Source of the DNA: JACKAQ01 sp965227145
GTDB taxonomy: Bacteria; Calditrichota; Calditrichia; RBG-13-44-9; J075
Assembly: GCA_965227145.1 (NCBI GenBank)
Contig: OZ245730.1
Coordinates: 5,270,001-5,334,000, forward strand
DNA length: 64,000 nt
Reading direction: 5' to 3'
Positions 16,178-25,129 of this stretch are shown in pieces (the stretch's first letter is position 1; each line of letters opens with the position of its first letter). A program made the position numbers and the translations under genes. A model generated the notes under the pieces. That model was not told the origin of the DNA and ran no database searches. It was given only the letters and a program-made list of their open reading frames with translations.

Positions 16178-16960
16178 ATGGAATCAACCAACTTTCCGCC
16201 GGTAAATCCGGAAAATGTGCATTTTGTTTTAGTCGAACCGTTTTCGCCCGGGAACGTGGGTGCGGCAGCGCGCGCCATCAAAACGATGGGATTTTCCAAC
16301 CTGTGGCTGATCAATCCCTGCGATCATTTGTCGGAAGATGCCCGGAAATTGGCGCATGCCTCGGAGGAAATACTGGAAAACGCCAAAGTGTTTGCCAGCT
16401 TGCCGGAAGCCGTAGCGGACATGCATTTTGTGGTGGCGACTACCAATCGCGTTCGCGAATATCGCATGCCGACATTTACGCCGGAGGAAGTGGGTTCGCG
16501 CATTGCGCAAATTGCTCCGGAACACAAAATTGCGCTGGTTTTCGGTCGCGAAAAAAGCGGATTGACAAACGATGAATTGCGCTGCTGCCAGGCAACGTCA
16601 TCGATTCCCGCGGCAATTACCCACCCTTCACTCAACCTCGCGCAGGCAGTGATGATTTACGCCTACGCCTGTTACAACGCCCGGCCCGGTAATGCGCCGG
16701 TTTACGAATGGGAACTTGCCAATCATGTGCAAACGGAAAGCGTTTACACACATTTGGAAGCCACAATGCGTCAGCTCGATTTTGTGCCGCACGACAGTTG
16801 GGACCGTTTTATCATGCGATTCAAACGGCTGTTCGGGCGCGCCAATCCCGAATTGCGAGATGTTCAGTTGATTCACAAAATTTTTCAGGCGATGGATTTA
16901 TACGTCAAATATGGTGGGAAAACCGGCGAAAAACAGTCGGAAGCGCCGGAAAAGGAGTGA
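16178..16960 (+). CDS. trmJ: tRNA (cytidine/uridine-2'-O-)-methyltransferase TrmJ
   Basis: A SPOUT methyltransferase that 2'-O-methylates position 32 of tRNAs with S-adenosylmethionine. Of the 260 residues, the amino-terminal 160 form the knot domain: VLVEPFSPGNVGAAARAIKT (residues 18-37), IALVFGREKSGLTNDEL (near 119-135) and the SLNLAQAVMIYAY trefoil block. A helical carboxy-terminal extension with MRQLDFVPHD is typical of TrmJ rather than TrmL. It is preceded by its own promoter, and the convergent DUF423 gene ends four bases away. Confidence 0.9.
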   Translation: MESTNFPPVNPENVHFVLVEPFSPGNVGAAARAIKTMGFSNLWLINPCDHLSEDARKLAHASEEILENAKVFASLPEAVADMHFVVATTNRVREYRMPTFTPEEVGSRIAQIAPEHKIALVFGREKSGLTNDELRCCQATSSIPAAITHPSLNLAQAVMIYAYACYNARPGNAPVYEWELANHVQTESVYTHLEATMRQLDFVPHDSWDRFIMRFKRLFGRANPELRDVQLIHKIFQAMDLYVKYGGKTGEKQSEAPEKE

Positions 16961-16964
16961 AAAA

Positions 16965-17339
16965 TTACGCCGCTTTCCACGCGGCAAGCGCCAGCAGCAG
17001 CCAGCCAGCCAAAAAGGCAACACCGCCAAACGGCGTGATCGCACCGAGCATGCGGATGCCTGTAAAACTCATCGCGTACAAACTTCCCGAAAACAGCACA
17101 ATGCCCGTCAGCAGCAACCAGCCCGCCCAATTAATCAGCGCGGATTGACCCAGCCAATGCGCAATAATGCCAATCAACAGCAATCCCAACGCGTGCATAC
17201 TGTGATATTGCACGGCGGTTTGGTAAACCGCCATCAGATCAGCAGACAGCCGGCTTTTTAAGCCGTGCGCACCAAATGCGCCCAATGCAACCGCCAAAAA
17301 CATGTTGATGCTGCCAAGAATGATGAAGGTTTTTGCCAT
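16965..17339 (-). CDS. DUF423 (YgdD-type) inner membrane protein
   Basis: A 124-residue membrane protein with four helices. It has the family marks LGAFGAHGLK (residues 19-28), VYQTAVQYHSMHALGLLL, and the TPFGGVAFLAGWLLLA tail. Function is not established. I chose the ATG at 17339; a longer open frame extends into the barrel-protein gene without similarity. It lies 46 bases downstream of the PorV/PorQ-like gene on the same strand and may be cotranscribed with it. Confidence 0.85.
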   Translation of the reverse strand: MAKTFIILGSINMFLAVALGAFGAHGLKSRLSADLMAVYQTAVQYHSMHALGLLLIGIIAHWLGQSALINWAGWLLLTGIVLFSGSLYAMSFTGIRMLGAITPFGGVAFLAGWLLLALAAWKAA

Positions 17340-17385
17340 TAATTTTGTTCCGAAATCAGTTACTGTTGCCCAATGAATAGCTCGA

Positions 17386-18267
17386 TCAAAGCCCGTAAAG
17401 TATGCCAAAAACATGGGTTTCGCCGAGTTCGCTGTGGGTTTTGAGCGCGTAATCGATGCTGAACTGCTTGAAGTTGATACCCAATCCGGCGGTGAAACGG
17501 TTGGGATTTGTGGTTCCGCCAAAACGCAGGTCGAGCATATCAAACACCCGGAATTCCGCGCCGCCCCACACCTCATTTTGATTGGCGTCCAGCGAACGGT
17601 TGATGTCCAGCGTGGTGGTCACGCCGTCGTACGGCTGATATGCGATGCCCGCGACAATGCGCTGCGGCAGATCGCGCGGCGATTCCGAACCCACTTGCGG
17701 AGCGTTCAGGTTCAAAAAATAGACGCCCACAAATGTGCGGGAATACACCGATGCCTGAAACCCGACATCCAACCCAATCACATTTGCATTGCCGAGTTCC
17801 TGTCCGCCAACGGATTCGCCGTATGTCAAATATTGAAATTTCAGAGAATAGCCAAATGAGAGGCTGCTGTTGATATCGCGCAACAAATCGAATCCGTGTG
17901 AGAGGCGCAAGGCATATTCACCGGTGAGATTTTCACCTTCATAATCCACACCGAAGTACTCGATATTAACCCCAATCGTGCCGTATTTGGGAGAAATGGG
18001 ATATGCTGCCGCACCAAAAAAATTGTTCAAAAATGGCGTGTTGAATATTCGCTGATAACTGCTGCCCACACCAATTCCGGATACCTGGCTGAGTGCGGCG
18101 GGATTGTAATACCCTGCCCAAATACCACTGTTGATCGCCACACCGGCGCCACCCATCGCGTTCAATTTCGGGCTGGGAAAACGGTCGTCAAACAATCCGG
18201 CGTGTGCGGTTGCGTTTATCAAAAATGCGCCACAAAACAGGGCAATCAGCCATTTTTTTGCCATCAT
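17386..18267 (-). CDS. PorV/PorQ-like outer-membrane beta-barrel protein
   Basis: A 293-residue protein with an amino-terminal signal peptide (cleavage probably after INATAHA, near residue 23). It then has the block PKLNAMGGAGVAINSG and YYNPAALSQ, characteristic of the UPF0164/PorV-PorQ and FadL-like families. The rest alternates polar and hydrophobic residues with many aromatics, as in outer-membrane strands, ending in an aromatic-rich strand. PorV-type proteins serve type IX secretion in FCB bacteria, but no other type IX gene is visible here, so the role is open. Confidence 0.78.
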   Translation of the reverse strand: MMAKKWLIALFCGAFLINATAHAGLFDDRFPSPKLNAMGGAGVAINSGIWAGYYNPAALSQVSGIGVGSSYQRIFNTPFLNNFFGAAAYPISPKYGTIGVNIEYFGVDYEGENLTGEYALRLSHGFDLLRDINSSLSFGYSLKFQYLTYGESVGGQELGNANVIGLDVGFQASVYSRTFVGVYFLNLNAPQVGSESPRDLPQRIVAGIAYQPYDGVTTTLDINRSLDANQNEVWGGAEFRVFDMLDLRFGGTTNPNRFTAGLGINFKQFSIDYALKTHSELGETHVFGILYGL

Positions 18268-18378
18268 TACTCACCTGGTCAATTTCAAATTGGAAAAAAT
18301 TGTAACTCAAATTTTATCAACAAAAAAGTAATGCGCAGTGGTCGATAAAAAAAGTGGATTTATTTTCAATTTCCGGCG

Positions 18379-19146
18379 CTAAACCGTAAACATATCCGAA
18401 ACGGTTTTTTGAACCATCACCGTGAAACGGCTGCGATACTGATCGCCGACGTGCCGCAACACGGTTTTTAACGCCAATTCCGGCGTATTGTTTTCGTCGC
18501 TCAAATGCCCGAGAATGATGTGATCGAGCTGTGTGCCAAAAATATCATACAGCAATTCGCCTGCGTTCTGGTTGGATAAATGCCCGAATCGTCCGGCGAT
18601 TCGCTGTTTCAAATCCCAGGGATATTTGCCGTTGTTCAGCATTTCGGGATCGTGATTGCTTTCCAATAATAAAATATTTGCCCGGCAAATGTGCTCGCGA
18701 ACCGTACCGGTAACGTAGCCCAAATCTGTGCAAATACCGATGGTTTTGGTGGCGGTTTCGATGAGATATCCGTGGGTCGGATCGCAATCGTGCGGCACGC
18801 GGAACGGCTTAAATCGCACACCGCCAAACTCAAACGCATCCACTTTTGGCAATACTTCCTGACCGATTTTGAGCAAATTGGTGATCGAATCGAGCGTGTC
18901 CGGATGTCCGATTACCGGCACTTTGTGGCGCTGTGCAAACGTGCCAACACCATGAACGTGATCGCGATGGGCGTGGGTCAGCACAATAGCATCAATCGAG
19001 GATGGCTCAACGCCGCGCGATTTCAATCGCAATTCAATTTGTTTGGCGGAAAGCCCGACATCAATCAAAAAACGGGTATCATTTGCTTCGAGAAAAATGG
19101 AGTTGCCGCGACTGCCGCTGGCTAAAATACAATATCGTGTTCGCAT
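18379..19146 (-). CDS. Metallo-beta-lactamase-fold hydrolase (YycJ/WalJ-like)
   Basis: A 255-residue cytoplasmic hydrolase of the COG1235-type branch, related to the exonuclease-like YycJ. It starts RYCILASGSRGNSIFL, has metal ligands in LTHAHRDHVHG (about residues 57-67), ICTDLGYVT, the LLLESNHD motif and a late ILGHLSDENN. The start is an ATG at 19146 sharing one base with the pyrF stop (TGATG), so translation is coupled; upstream in-frame sequence belongs to pyrF. The substrate, probably a nucleic acid or phosphodiester, is inferred from relatives only. Confidence 0.85.
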   Translation of the reverse strand: MRTRYCILASGSRGNSIFLEANDTRFLIDVGLSAKQIELRLKSRGVEPSSIDAIVLTHAHRDHVHGVGTFAQRHKVPVIGHPDTLDSITNLLKIGQEVLPKVDAFEFGGVRFKPFRVPHDCDPTHGYLIETATKTIGICTDLGYVTGTVREHICRANILLLESNHDPEMLNNGKYPWDLKQRIAGRFGHLSNQNAGELLYDIFGTQLDHIILGHLSDENNTPELALKTVLRHVGDQYRSRFTVMVQKTVSDMFTV

Positions 19147-19988
19147 CAATTTAAGTCCAACAATCCGGGGTTTTTGTGAATACTGATCAACATATTGATG
19201 CGATCGCGCAACCCTTTGGCGCGTGTGCGGGCAACCTCTGCAAAATCGCGTTCGGACGAAGCGTAAATCACCGTCCGGCTGGAATTGATCAGCGTGGATT
19301 CGCCGCGCGCATCTGTGGCGTATTCGATTACTTTTTCCAGATTTCCGCCCTGTGCGCCAACGCCGGGCACCAAAAATGGCAGCGCCGGAGCAACATTGCG
19401 GATTTCCCGGATCTCGTGGGTATGCGTACCGCCAACCACAAGCCCGCAATTGCCGTAAAGGAAATTCCAGTTGACCGCTTTTTCAGCCACTTTTAGATAC
19501 AGCGGCTCGTCATCCACTTTCAGGAATTGGAAATCGGTTGCGCCGGGGTTGGATGTGAGACAAAGGATAAACACACCGCGATCTTCATATTCCAAAAACG
19601 GCGTGATGGAATCCATTCCCATATACGGCGAAACAGTGATGGCATCAAAATCGAATGTTTTGAAATAGGTTTCTGCGTATTTCTGTCCGGTATTTTCGAT
19701 GTCGCCACGTTTGGCATCGGCGATAACCAGCACATTATCCGGGATAACATCCAACGTGCGTTCCAGCAATTCCCAACCCGGCAATCCCAGCGATTCGTAA
19801 AACGCGATGTTAATTTTGTACGCAGCTACAAAATCATGCGTTGCTTCGATCAGCTCGCGATTGAATGTGAACAGCGGATCCAGTTCGGACAGCAAACAGT
19901 TCGGAATTTTTTCGATATCCGTATCCAGCCCCACGCAAAGCAACGAGCGTTTTTTGCGAATCAATTTATTCAGTTTTTCATCAAACAT
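19146..19988 (-). CDS. pyrF: Orotidine 5'-phosphate decarboxylase, long type
   Basis: Final step of UMP synthesis. The 280-residue length and the motif VIADAKRGDIENT (near residues 87-99) place it in the longer type 2 PyrF subfamily. LLCVGLDTD near the start, VSPYMG and LVPGVGAQGG provide the substrate and phosphate sites. The carboxy-terminal INSSRTVIYAS block is also typical. It begins at an ATG after CGGAAATG and is the first gene of a two-gene unit with the metallo-hydrolase. Confidence 0.94.
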   Translation of the reverse strand: MFDEKLNKLIRKKRSLLCVGLDTDIEKIPNCLLSELDPLFTFNRELIEATHDFVAAYKINIAFYESLGLPGWELLERTLDVIPDNVLVIADAKRGDIENTGQKYAETYFKTFDFDAITVSPYMGMDSITPFLEYEDRGVFILCLTSNPGATDFQFLKVDDEPLYLKVAEKAVNWNFLYGNCGLVVGGTHTHEIREIRNVAPALPFLVPGVGAQGGNLEKVIEYATDARGESTLINSSRTVIYASSERDFAEVARTRAKGLRDRINMLISIHKNPGLLDLN

Positions 19989-20478
19989 TTCCGGCTCTCA
20001 ATTCATTTGTTGATAAGATTCAATTTAGCCAATTTGTTTATTTTATTCAATTTGAAAAAGAGAAATCTCAATTGCCGATTTTTTTGTTTACAAATTGATG
20101 ATAATTATCGCCAATTCCGAAAACCAAATTACCAAAAACGGCACGGGTAACACGCATCGCCTGTTCTGAAATGCGGCAAAAACCCAACCGGCACATCAAT
20201 AAATTTGGTGTATGTTGTTGAACATTTTTCCCAAACCATCCCGCAGATTTCATTTCTTGACAAATGTTTCACGCGGTCTTAATCATTCAAATTTACCGGT
20301 CGATTATTGATGTGCTTATCATATTCAAAAGGGTATTTGGGCAAAAACAACACGATAAAACACCATGTTATTTGAGAATCGATTTTCGAAAATTTGCGCT
20401 GCGTTAAATGTTTTCGAAAACAATCACTTAAATTGGCATATGGGTAAAATAGCTTATCACTGAATTAGGGGAGTGATT
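19989..20478. other. 490-base intergenic region before the diguanylate cyclase
   Basis: AT-rich and without convincing coding potential. The only signal I see is TTGACA at 20257-20262 with a weak TAATCA 17 bases on, oriented toward the regulator gene; that would give a leader of nearly 190 bases. I recognise no riboswitch motif. The short open frames here have no ribosome sites. Confidence 0.4.
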
Positions 20479-21492
20479 GTGAAAATTCTTGTCATAGATG
20501 ACGTATTGGAAAACCGCATTCTGATCCAGAAAATATTGAAAATCGGTAGCTACACCGATGTTACCACTTTTGGCTCAGCAGCGGAATTGTTTGAATATCT
20601 CGGTGTTAATAATCCTGCGCAGGCAAAACCGCAGGTTGATTTGATATTGATGGATATTATGATGCCGGAAATGGACGGCATTACGGCAACCGGCCGGTTA
20701 AAAGCCATTTCGGGCTTTGAGGATGTTATCATCATTATGGTAACAGCAAACACGGATAGCAAAAGCCTGGAAAATTCGTTTAACGCCGGCGCATTCGATT
20801 ACATTCGCAAACCGATCGATAAAACCGAAATCCTCACCCGTGTCCGTTCCGCGCTGCGATTGAAAAGCGAAATGGATCAGCGCAAACAACGCGAGAAAGA
20901 ACTGGTTGAGGCTCAGGAAAAGCTGCAGGAAGTAAATCTGGAATTGCAGCGACTTTCCACTCACGACGGATTGACCGGGGTTAAAAATCGCCGATTATTT
21001 GACACATCATTGAGTACGGAATGGCGCAGAACGCCGCGCGAATCCGAATTTATTTCATTGATTTTATTGGATATAGACGACTTCAAAAATTACAACGACA
21101 CATACGGACACCAGGCTGGTGACCAATGCCTCCAAAAAGTTGCACAAGTGCTGAACAATGCACTGCACAGAACCGGTGACGGATTGTTCCGCTATGGCGG
21201 CGAAGAATTTGCGGCTATTTTGCCGAACACTAATTCCGAGGGCGCACTTTATGTCGCAGAAATTTTGCGCAAAAAAGTGGAAGATTTGTATATCGAACAT
21301 AAAACTTCGCGGCTGTCCAATCATGTGACCATCAGCGTTGGCGTTTCAACATTGCCGTTCGACAAAACCGTAACACCGGCAGATTTGATCAAACTGGCAG
21401 ACAAAGCATTGTACGACGCCAAAAAAGCCGGTCGAAATTGTGTGCGGTTTTTTACTCCGGAATGGTCAGATGCAAAAATATTGGAAGGATAA
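20479..21492 (+). CDS. Response regulator with GGDEF domain (diguanylate cyclase)
   Basis: Makes cyclic di-GMP under control of a receiver domain. Residues 1-120 are REC: ILVIDD, phospho-acceptor Asp59 in LMDIMMPEMDG, and the YIRKP lysine. A coiled linker (REKELVEAQEKLQEVNLELQ) leads to a GGDEF domain opening DGLTGVKNRR and holding the active site RYGGEEF. RTGD five residues before GGEEF is a complete inhibitory I-site, so feedback inhibition is expected. I chose the GTG at 20479 because GGGGAG sits six bases upstream; a GTG two codons earlier has no spacing. No histidine kinase is adjacent. Confidence 0.92.
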   Translation: MKILVIDDVLENRILIQKILKIGSYTDVTTFGSAAELFEYLGVNNPAQAKPQVDLILMDIMMPEMDGITATGRLKAISGFEDVIIIMVTANTDSKSLENSFNAGAFDYIRKPIDKTEILTRVRSALRLKSEMDQRKQREKELVEAQEKLQEVNLELQRLSTHDGLTGVKNRRLFDTSLSTEWRRTPRESEFISLILLDIDDFKNYNDTYGHQAGDQCLQKVAQVLNNALHRTGDGLFRYGGEEFAAILPNTNSEGALYVAEILRKKVEDLYIEHKTSRLSNHVTISVGVSTLPFDKTVTPADLIKLADKALYDAKKAGRNCVRFFTPEWSDAKILEG

Positions 21493-21518
21493 ACGCGACG
21501 ACATTATTACGTCGCGTT
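21492..21518. terminator. Bidirectional hairpin between convergent regulators
   Basis: AACGCGACG (21492-21500) pairs with CGTCGCGTT (21510-21518). It starts at the stop of the diguanylate cyclase gene and overlaps the last codons of the convergent REC gene. There is no long T run, so termination may be inefficient. Confidence 0.5.
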
Positions 21519-21992
21519 ATTGAGATTCAATTGCTGGCGAATTCTGCGGTCAATATCCGCAATTTTAATGGGCTTAACAATATAATCATCCACCCGGCAG
21601 GAAAGCGCCTGTTTGAGCTTTTTGACACTGTCGTTGGCGGTAACCATCAATACTTTGGTGTCCTGCCATTCGGGAACGGTGCGGATGCGCCGGGTGGCTT
21701 CCAATCCGTTTAATTCCGGCATATCGATATCCATCAGCACCACATCCGGTTTCGCGCGCTTCATTTTGGCGAGCGCAACCAAACCGTTTTCAGCCTCCGC
21801 CGTTTTATACCCCAAATCCGACAAGCCGCGCGATAAAATTTGCCGGTTAATTAGCTGGTCATCCACGATCAAAATCAAAAAATCGCTGACTTTGGTTTTG
21901 CCCCGGCTTTGTCCGCTATCGCTCTGGAATAATTCGTTTACCATTTCTTCATCTTTTTGGGACATTCCGGATTGGTCATTCCGTTGACTCAT
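21507..21992 (-). CDS. Single-domain response regulator
   Basis: A 161-residue protein: about 36 polar, probably disordered residues, then one REC domain and no output domain. ILIVDD (about 40-45), phospho-acceptor Asp88 in LMDIDMPELNG, a VTAND switch and the YIVKP lysine are all present. It resembles CheY/DivK-like shuttles or the receiver part of hybrid kinases. It converges on the diguanylate cyclase gene and has an ordinary leader. The partner kinase cannot be deduced. Confidence 0.88.
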   Translation of the reverse strand: MSQRNDQSGMSQKDEEMVNELFQSDSGQSRGKTKVSDFLILIVDDQLINRQILSRGLSDLGYKTAEAENGLVALAKMKRAKPDVVLMDIDMPELNGLEATRRIRTVPEWQDTKVLMVTANDSVKKLKQALSCRVDDYIVKPIKIADIDRRIRQQLNLNNAT

Positions 21993-22036
21993 GATGCTCT
22001 CTTTATACCATTAATTTGAAAACCACCCGTTATTTA

Positions 22037-22077
22037 ACAAAAAAGGATAGCAGCAAATTGGTATTGCCACTATCCTT
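22037..22077 (-). terminator. Rho-independent terminator after the M28 peptidase gene
   Basis: On the minus strand, AAGGATAG pairs with CTATCCTT and is followed by six T and G. The loop has a further short GCAA/TTGC pairing. It lies 67 bases after the peptidase stop. Confidence 0.78.
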
Positions 22078-22143
22078 CAAATCGGTAATTTCATTGAAAT
22101 CTTGACATGCTGTTAAAAATTTCCGGCAGCTGCCGGAAAAACA

Positions 22144-24558
22144 TTACTCCGGAACCGGGTTTTGCAGCGAATCCGGTTCCGTTTGCATAACGGAATCGAT
22201 TACAGAATCGATCAAAGTTGTATCGGTTGAATCTGCGGTGAACATTTTTGGCATGCCGGAATGAAATCCGGCCGGATCGGCAGTGGAAAGCGTATCGCGA
22301 AATGTGACATCCGTTTGATACATTACCGCTCCGGATTGCGAAGTAACATTCAACGGCATCGGTAAAAACGGATAAACACCTTTCCACTCCCGGATCAGCT
22401 TTCTTCCGGCGGGAATAATCAGGCGTCCGGTCACTCGCACGCGCTCCGCTGGTTCGGCTTCCCAACGGAATTGCAATTTTGTATCCGACAATTTTGCGTA
22501 GTTTACAGTTTCGATCAACGGTTGAATTGCGCCGGAATCACAGGTCACCGTTAGCTCAGCACGATACCACGGGTGCGTTGTCCCAAACGCCCAATCGATG
22601 AAAATAGTGTCCATTTCGCCAATCGCCAGCGAATCCATCCGGTTCACTTTTAACCAATCCGCCAAAAACGCAACATCCAGCTTTTCCGAAAGAGTTTCCC
22701 AGTCAATCTGCCGGTTTAGCTGAACACCCTGCACATTCACATTTCGCAAAAAGTCGTTGCTGTTAACGGTAATGCCGGATTCATTTGTGTTCATATCGTA
22801 TGTTGCCTGAACCCGCACCAAGGGCTGCCAGCGATCGCTAAATGCAGATAAACCAACGAGATAACCACCATATCCCAAAATGGCAAATAGAATAATCAAC
22901 CCGACAATCGAACGCCGGAATTGCTCAACAAATTGCTGAACGGAAGCGATATATCGCGTAATAAACGCCCAGGTGAACAGCGTCGGCAAGAACCAGATTG
23001 TCAGCACGGCGGTGAGAATCGAACTAAACAATAGTGCATGTTTGAACGTGGTAATCTGGAATCCGGCAACGGTCAGGCTTCGCGCCAAAAATGGGAGCGT
23101 TTCCATAAACATAAGCCGGAACATGGGCAGCGGAACGGCCAGTGCAGCCAGCAATTGCAACGCAGCCGGACGCAGGTTGATCACCAAATACAGCAGCAGC
23201 AACGATACCGCCGGATAAAGCGCCAACCGTGCATCTTTCATTAATAACAATCCTGTGAGTAAAATGAGAAGCACCGCTGCGCGAATGGCATATCCGAAGG
23301 CGTTTTCGCTAAACCGCCAACGACGCGTGGTTTGCGCCGCGACCCAAAAACCGCCGAGCGTCCAGATTGCCGCGTAAATCATGTACTCGCGGAAATGGGT
23401 CATCCAGGGATATCGCGTTCCTTTGATGATTTGCAAAAGACCTTCGCCGAACTGCGTAAATGCAGCAATTACAATCATTAACAAAAATAATTTTGTGCCG
23501 GAAAACAACCCTCTGGATAAGCTGCTATCGCCAAATTTACGGGCTTGCAAAATGCCGCCAACACCGGCAATCAGCCCCACGATTACCACAATAAAAATCA
23601 TCCATTTGGGGATAAACTGCCGTCCCAAAAATGTTTCCCACATCATGTAATGCCCCGCATGCGCTGACGGAATGCCGTTTTCCTGATATTTTTCCAGAAG
23701 CGCGTTGACGATTCGCCCGCTGCGCGCCAGCATGTTTTTATCCACAAATCCAATGTGATCCTGTGGTGTGTGGATCGGGTCGATATTGATGCCTGCGGTA
23801 AAATCGATTGCCGGAATATTTTTTTCCATAAACGGCATGTGATCGGAGCCCGCACCACCCAAAGCATTGTTAATACTAAAAAAATGGGTTGGATATTCCA
23901 GGCTGTTATAACCCAGCGCGCGATCGACAGCGTAGGCATCTTCCACCAGCCAGCGCGGTGCCTGGTGCGATTCGGTATCGATAAACGGGATCAGCCAGCC
24001 TGGCGTTCCGGCCATATCGATGCTGAACATTAACCGCACCAAATCCATCCGCGGATAGTTTTCTGCAAAAAATTTGGAGCCGATCAAACCGCGTTCTTCT
24101 CCGCCAAATGCGGCAAACAGCAATGTGTATCGCTGCGGCGGGGCCTTTGCCCACATTCGCGCCAACTCGATGACACAAGCTGTGCCGGATGCGTTATCGC
24201 TGGCGCCGGGATTTATCCGGCTATCCGAATCGATATGCCCGCCAATCACAATAATAGAATCGCTTTGCCCCGGAAACAGGGCAATGGCAATGCCACTGGT
24301 TGTGTTTACGCCGCGCGGTGCTTCAAAATATGGCATCACATACGCCGTATCTGCGCCATAGGATTTGAATTTTTCCGCTGCCCAGCGCAAGGCTTCCTGC
24401 TCATTTGCCGAGCCCATCGGGCGTGGGCCGATGGTTACGCTCAAATGTTTTACATGGGCAAATGCGCTATCGGCATTGAACATGGGTTTTTGTGCCCAAA
24501 CCGGCAACATCGCGATGGTGCACAATAGCCAAATCGGCCAAAATTTTGATGACTTCAT
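22144..24558 (-). CDS. M28-family metallopeptidase with C-terminal membrane domain
   Basis: An 804-residue exported aminopeptidase-like protein. A signal peptide (residues 1-22, ending PVWAQ) is followed by an M28 domain with zinc ligands in GGHIDSD, GASDNASGT, AAFGGEERG and SDHMPFME, ending near residue 320. The second half has eight or so membrane helices starting at KWMIFIVVIVGLIAG, and then an extracytoplasmic beta-rich region of about 250 residues. The order resembles eukaryotic ERMP1/Fxna-type peptidases. Substrate unknown. Monocistronic with its own terminator. Confidence 0.85.
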   Translation of the reverse strand: MKSSKFWPIWLLCTIAMLPVWAQKPMFNADSAFAHVKHLSVTIGPRPMGSANEQEALRWAAEKFKSYGADTAYVMPYFEAPRGVNTTSGIAIALFPGQSDSIIVIGGHIDSDSRINPGASDNASGTACVIELARMWAKAPPQRYTLLFAAFGGEERGLIGSKFFAENYPRMDLVRLMFSIDMAGTPGWLIPFIDTESHQAPRWLVEDAYAVDRALGYNSLEYPTHFFSINNALGGAGSDHMPFMEKNIPAIDFTAGINIDPIHTPQDHIGFVDKNMLARSGRIVNALLEKYQENGIPSAHAGHYMMWETFLGRQFIPKWMIFIVVIVGLIAGVGGILQARKFGDSSLSRGLFSGTKLFLLMIVIAAFTQFGEGLLQIIKGTRYPWMTHFREYMIYAAIWTLGGFWVAAQTTRRWRFSENAFGYAIRAAVLLILLTGLLLMKDARLALYPAVSLLLLYLVINLRPAALQLLAALAVPLPMFRLMFMETLPFLARSLTVAGFQITTFKHALLFSSILTAVLTIWFLPTLFTWAFITRYIASVQQFVEQFRRSIVGLIILFAILGYGGYLVGLSAFSDRWQPLVRVQATYDMNTNESGITVNSNDFLRNVNVQGVQLNRQIDWETLSEKLDVAFLADWLKVNRMDSLAIGEMDTIFIDWAFGTTHPWYRAELTVTCDSGAIQPLIETVNYAKLSDTKLQFRWEAEPAERVRVTGRLIIPAGRKLIREWKGVYPFLPMPLNVTSQSGAVMYQTDVTFRDTLSTADPAGFHSGMPKMFTADSTDTTLIDSVIDSVMQTEPDSLQNPVPE

Positions 24559-24874
24559 TCGTAATTTTCCGCTTATTTTTCACAATATTTCTTATTTTGC
24601 AATGCCTGAGAAGATACGCCAAATATTTAATTTTCGCAAAAATTTGCATTTATTCCCTGTTTGCAATAAACCGGTTTGCCGCAGAAATTGCTGATTTTTC
24701 CAACCAAAACCCACACGTTCAGATTCAATCATTTGTTCTTCCCGTGCCGCTGGAAAACGTTTATCTAACCAATTGTTATTTCTGCATTAAAATGTTACAC
24801 ATTATCAGCCAATCTGAAAAAAATCGTATTTTCAAATTTTTGAAATGGCGCACTAACGCAACGCAAGTCAGATG

Positions 24875-24969
24875 TATATTGTTTGTGCGAGTGTCAGCCA
24901 GGGAAGGCGGCACATAGGCTACTCAACCATCTGTATTCCGTAACCGTTGGAATTGCGAACGGCCTTCCC
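24875..24969 (+). ncRNA. Possible structured RNA in the 24.6-25.1 kb gap
   Basis: In a 571-base gap without a credible gene, TATATT (24875-24880) is followed by a region where GGGAAGGC (24901-24908) pairs perfectly with GCCTTCCC (24962-24969) around a 53-base internal segment. I could not match it to 4.5S RNA, tmRNA, 6S or a known riboswitch. Low confidence; only the inverted repeat is directly visible. Confidence 0.25.
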
Positions 24970-25074
24970 CATCACCCATGTTTTGATCTGATGCAATTTT
25001 GGTCACAACTACGTTAGGAATCTGCAATTTTTTGAAAATTTGGCGAAATTTATTGCAAAAAAATTTTTCAAATT

Positions 25075-25122
25075 CCCCGAAAGTAACTATATTGACGAGC
25101 TAAAGGGTAAGTATTCGGGGAG
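25075..25122 (+). promoter_or_regulatory. Leader hairpin covering the ribosome site of hldE
   Basis: CCCCGAA (25075-25081) is complementary to TTCGGGG (25114-25120), and the latter forms most of the GGGGAG ribosome site of the heptose gene. An AT-rich hairpin precedes it. The structure could limit translation until melted or bound; this is a prediction from base pairing. Confidence 0.45.
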
Positions 25123-25129
25123 TGAGTGG

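Noticed and set aside
20160..20215. Riboswitch-like CGGCAAAAACCC stretch before the diguanylate cyclase
   Set aside because: It lacks the conserved blocks of GEMM or other known riboswitch classes, and no stable fold is evident.
24492..24917. A 141-codon open frame in the gap before hldE
   Set aside because: It starts inside the M28 peptidase gene on the opposite strand, lacks a ribosome site and shows no protein-like pattern.
24880..24990. 4.5S SRP RNA, 6S RNA or tmRNA
   Set aside because: The SRP core (GUCAGG...GGAAGG...AGCAGC), a 6S-like central bubble with long flanking stems and tmRNA end signatures are not seen.
25040..25129. Upstream extension of the heptose adenylyltransferase
   Set aside because: The added residues come from an AT-rich hairpin region without a ribosome site; the ATG at 25130 fits the family's start.
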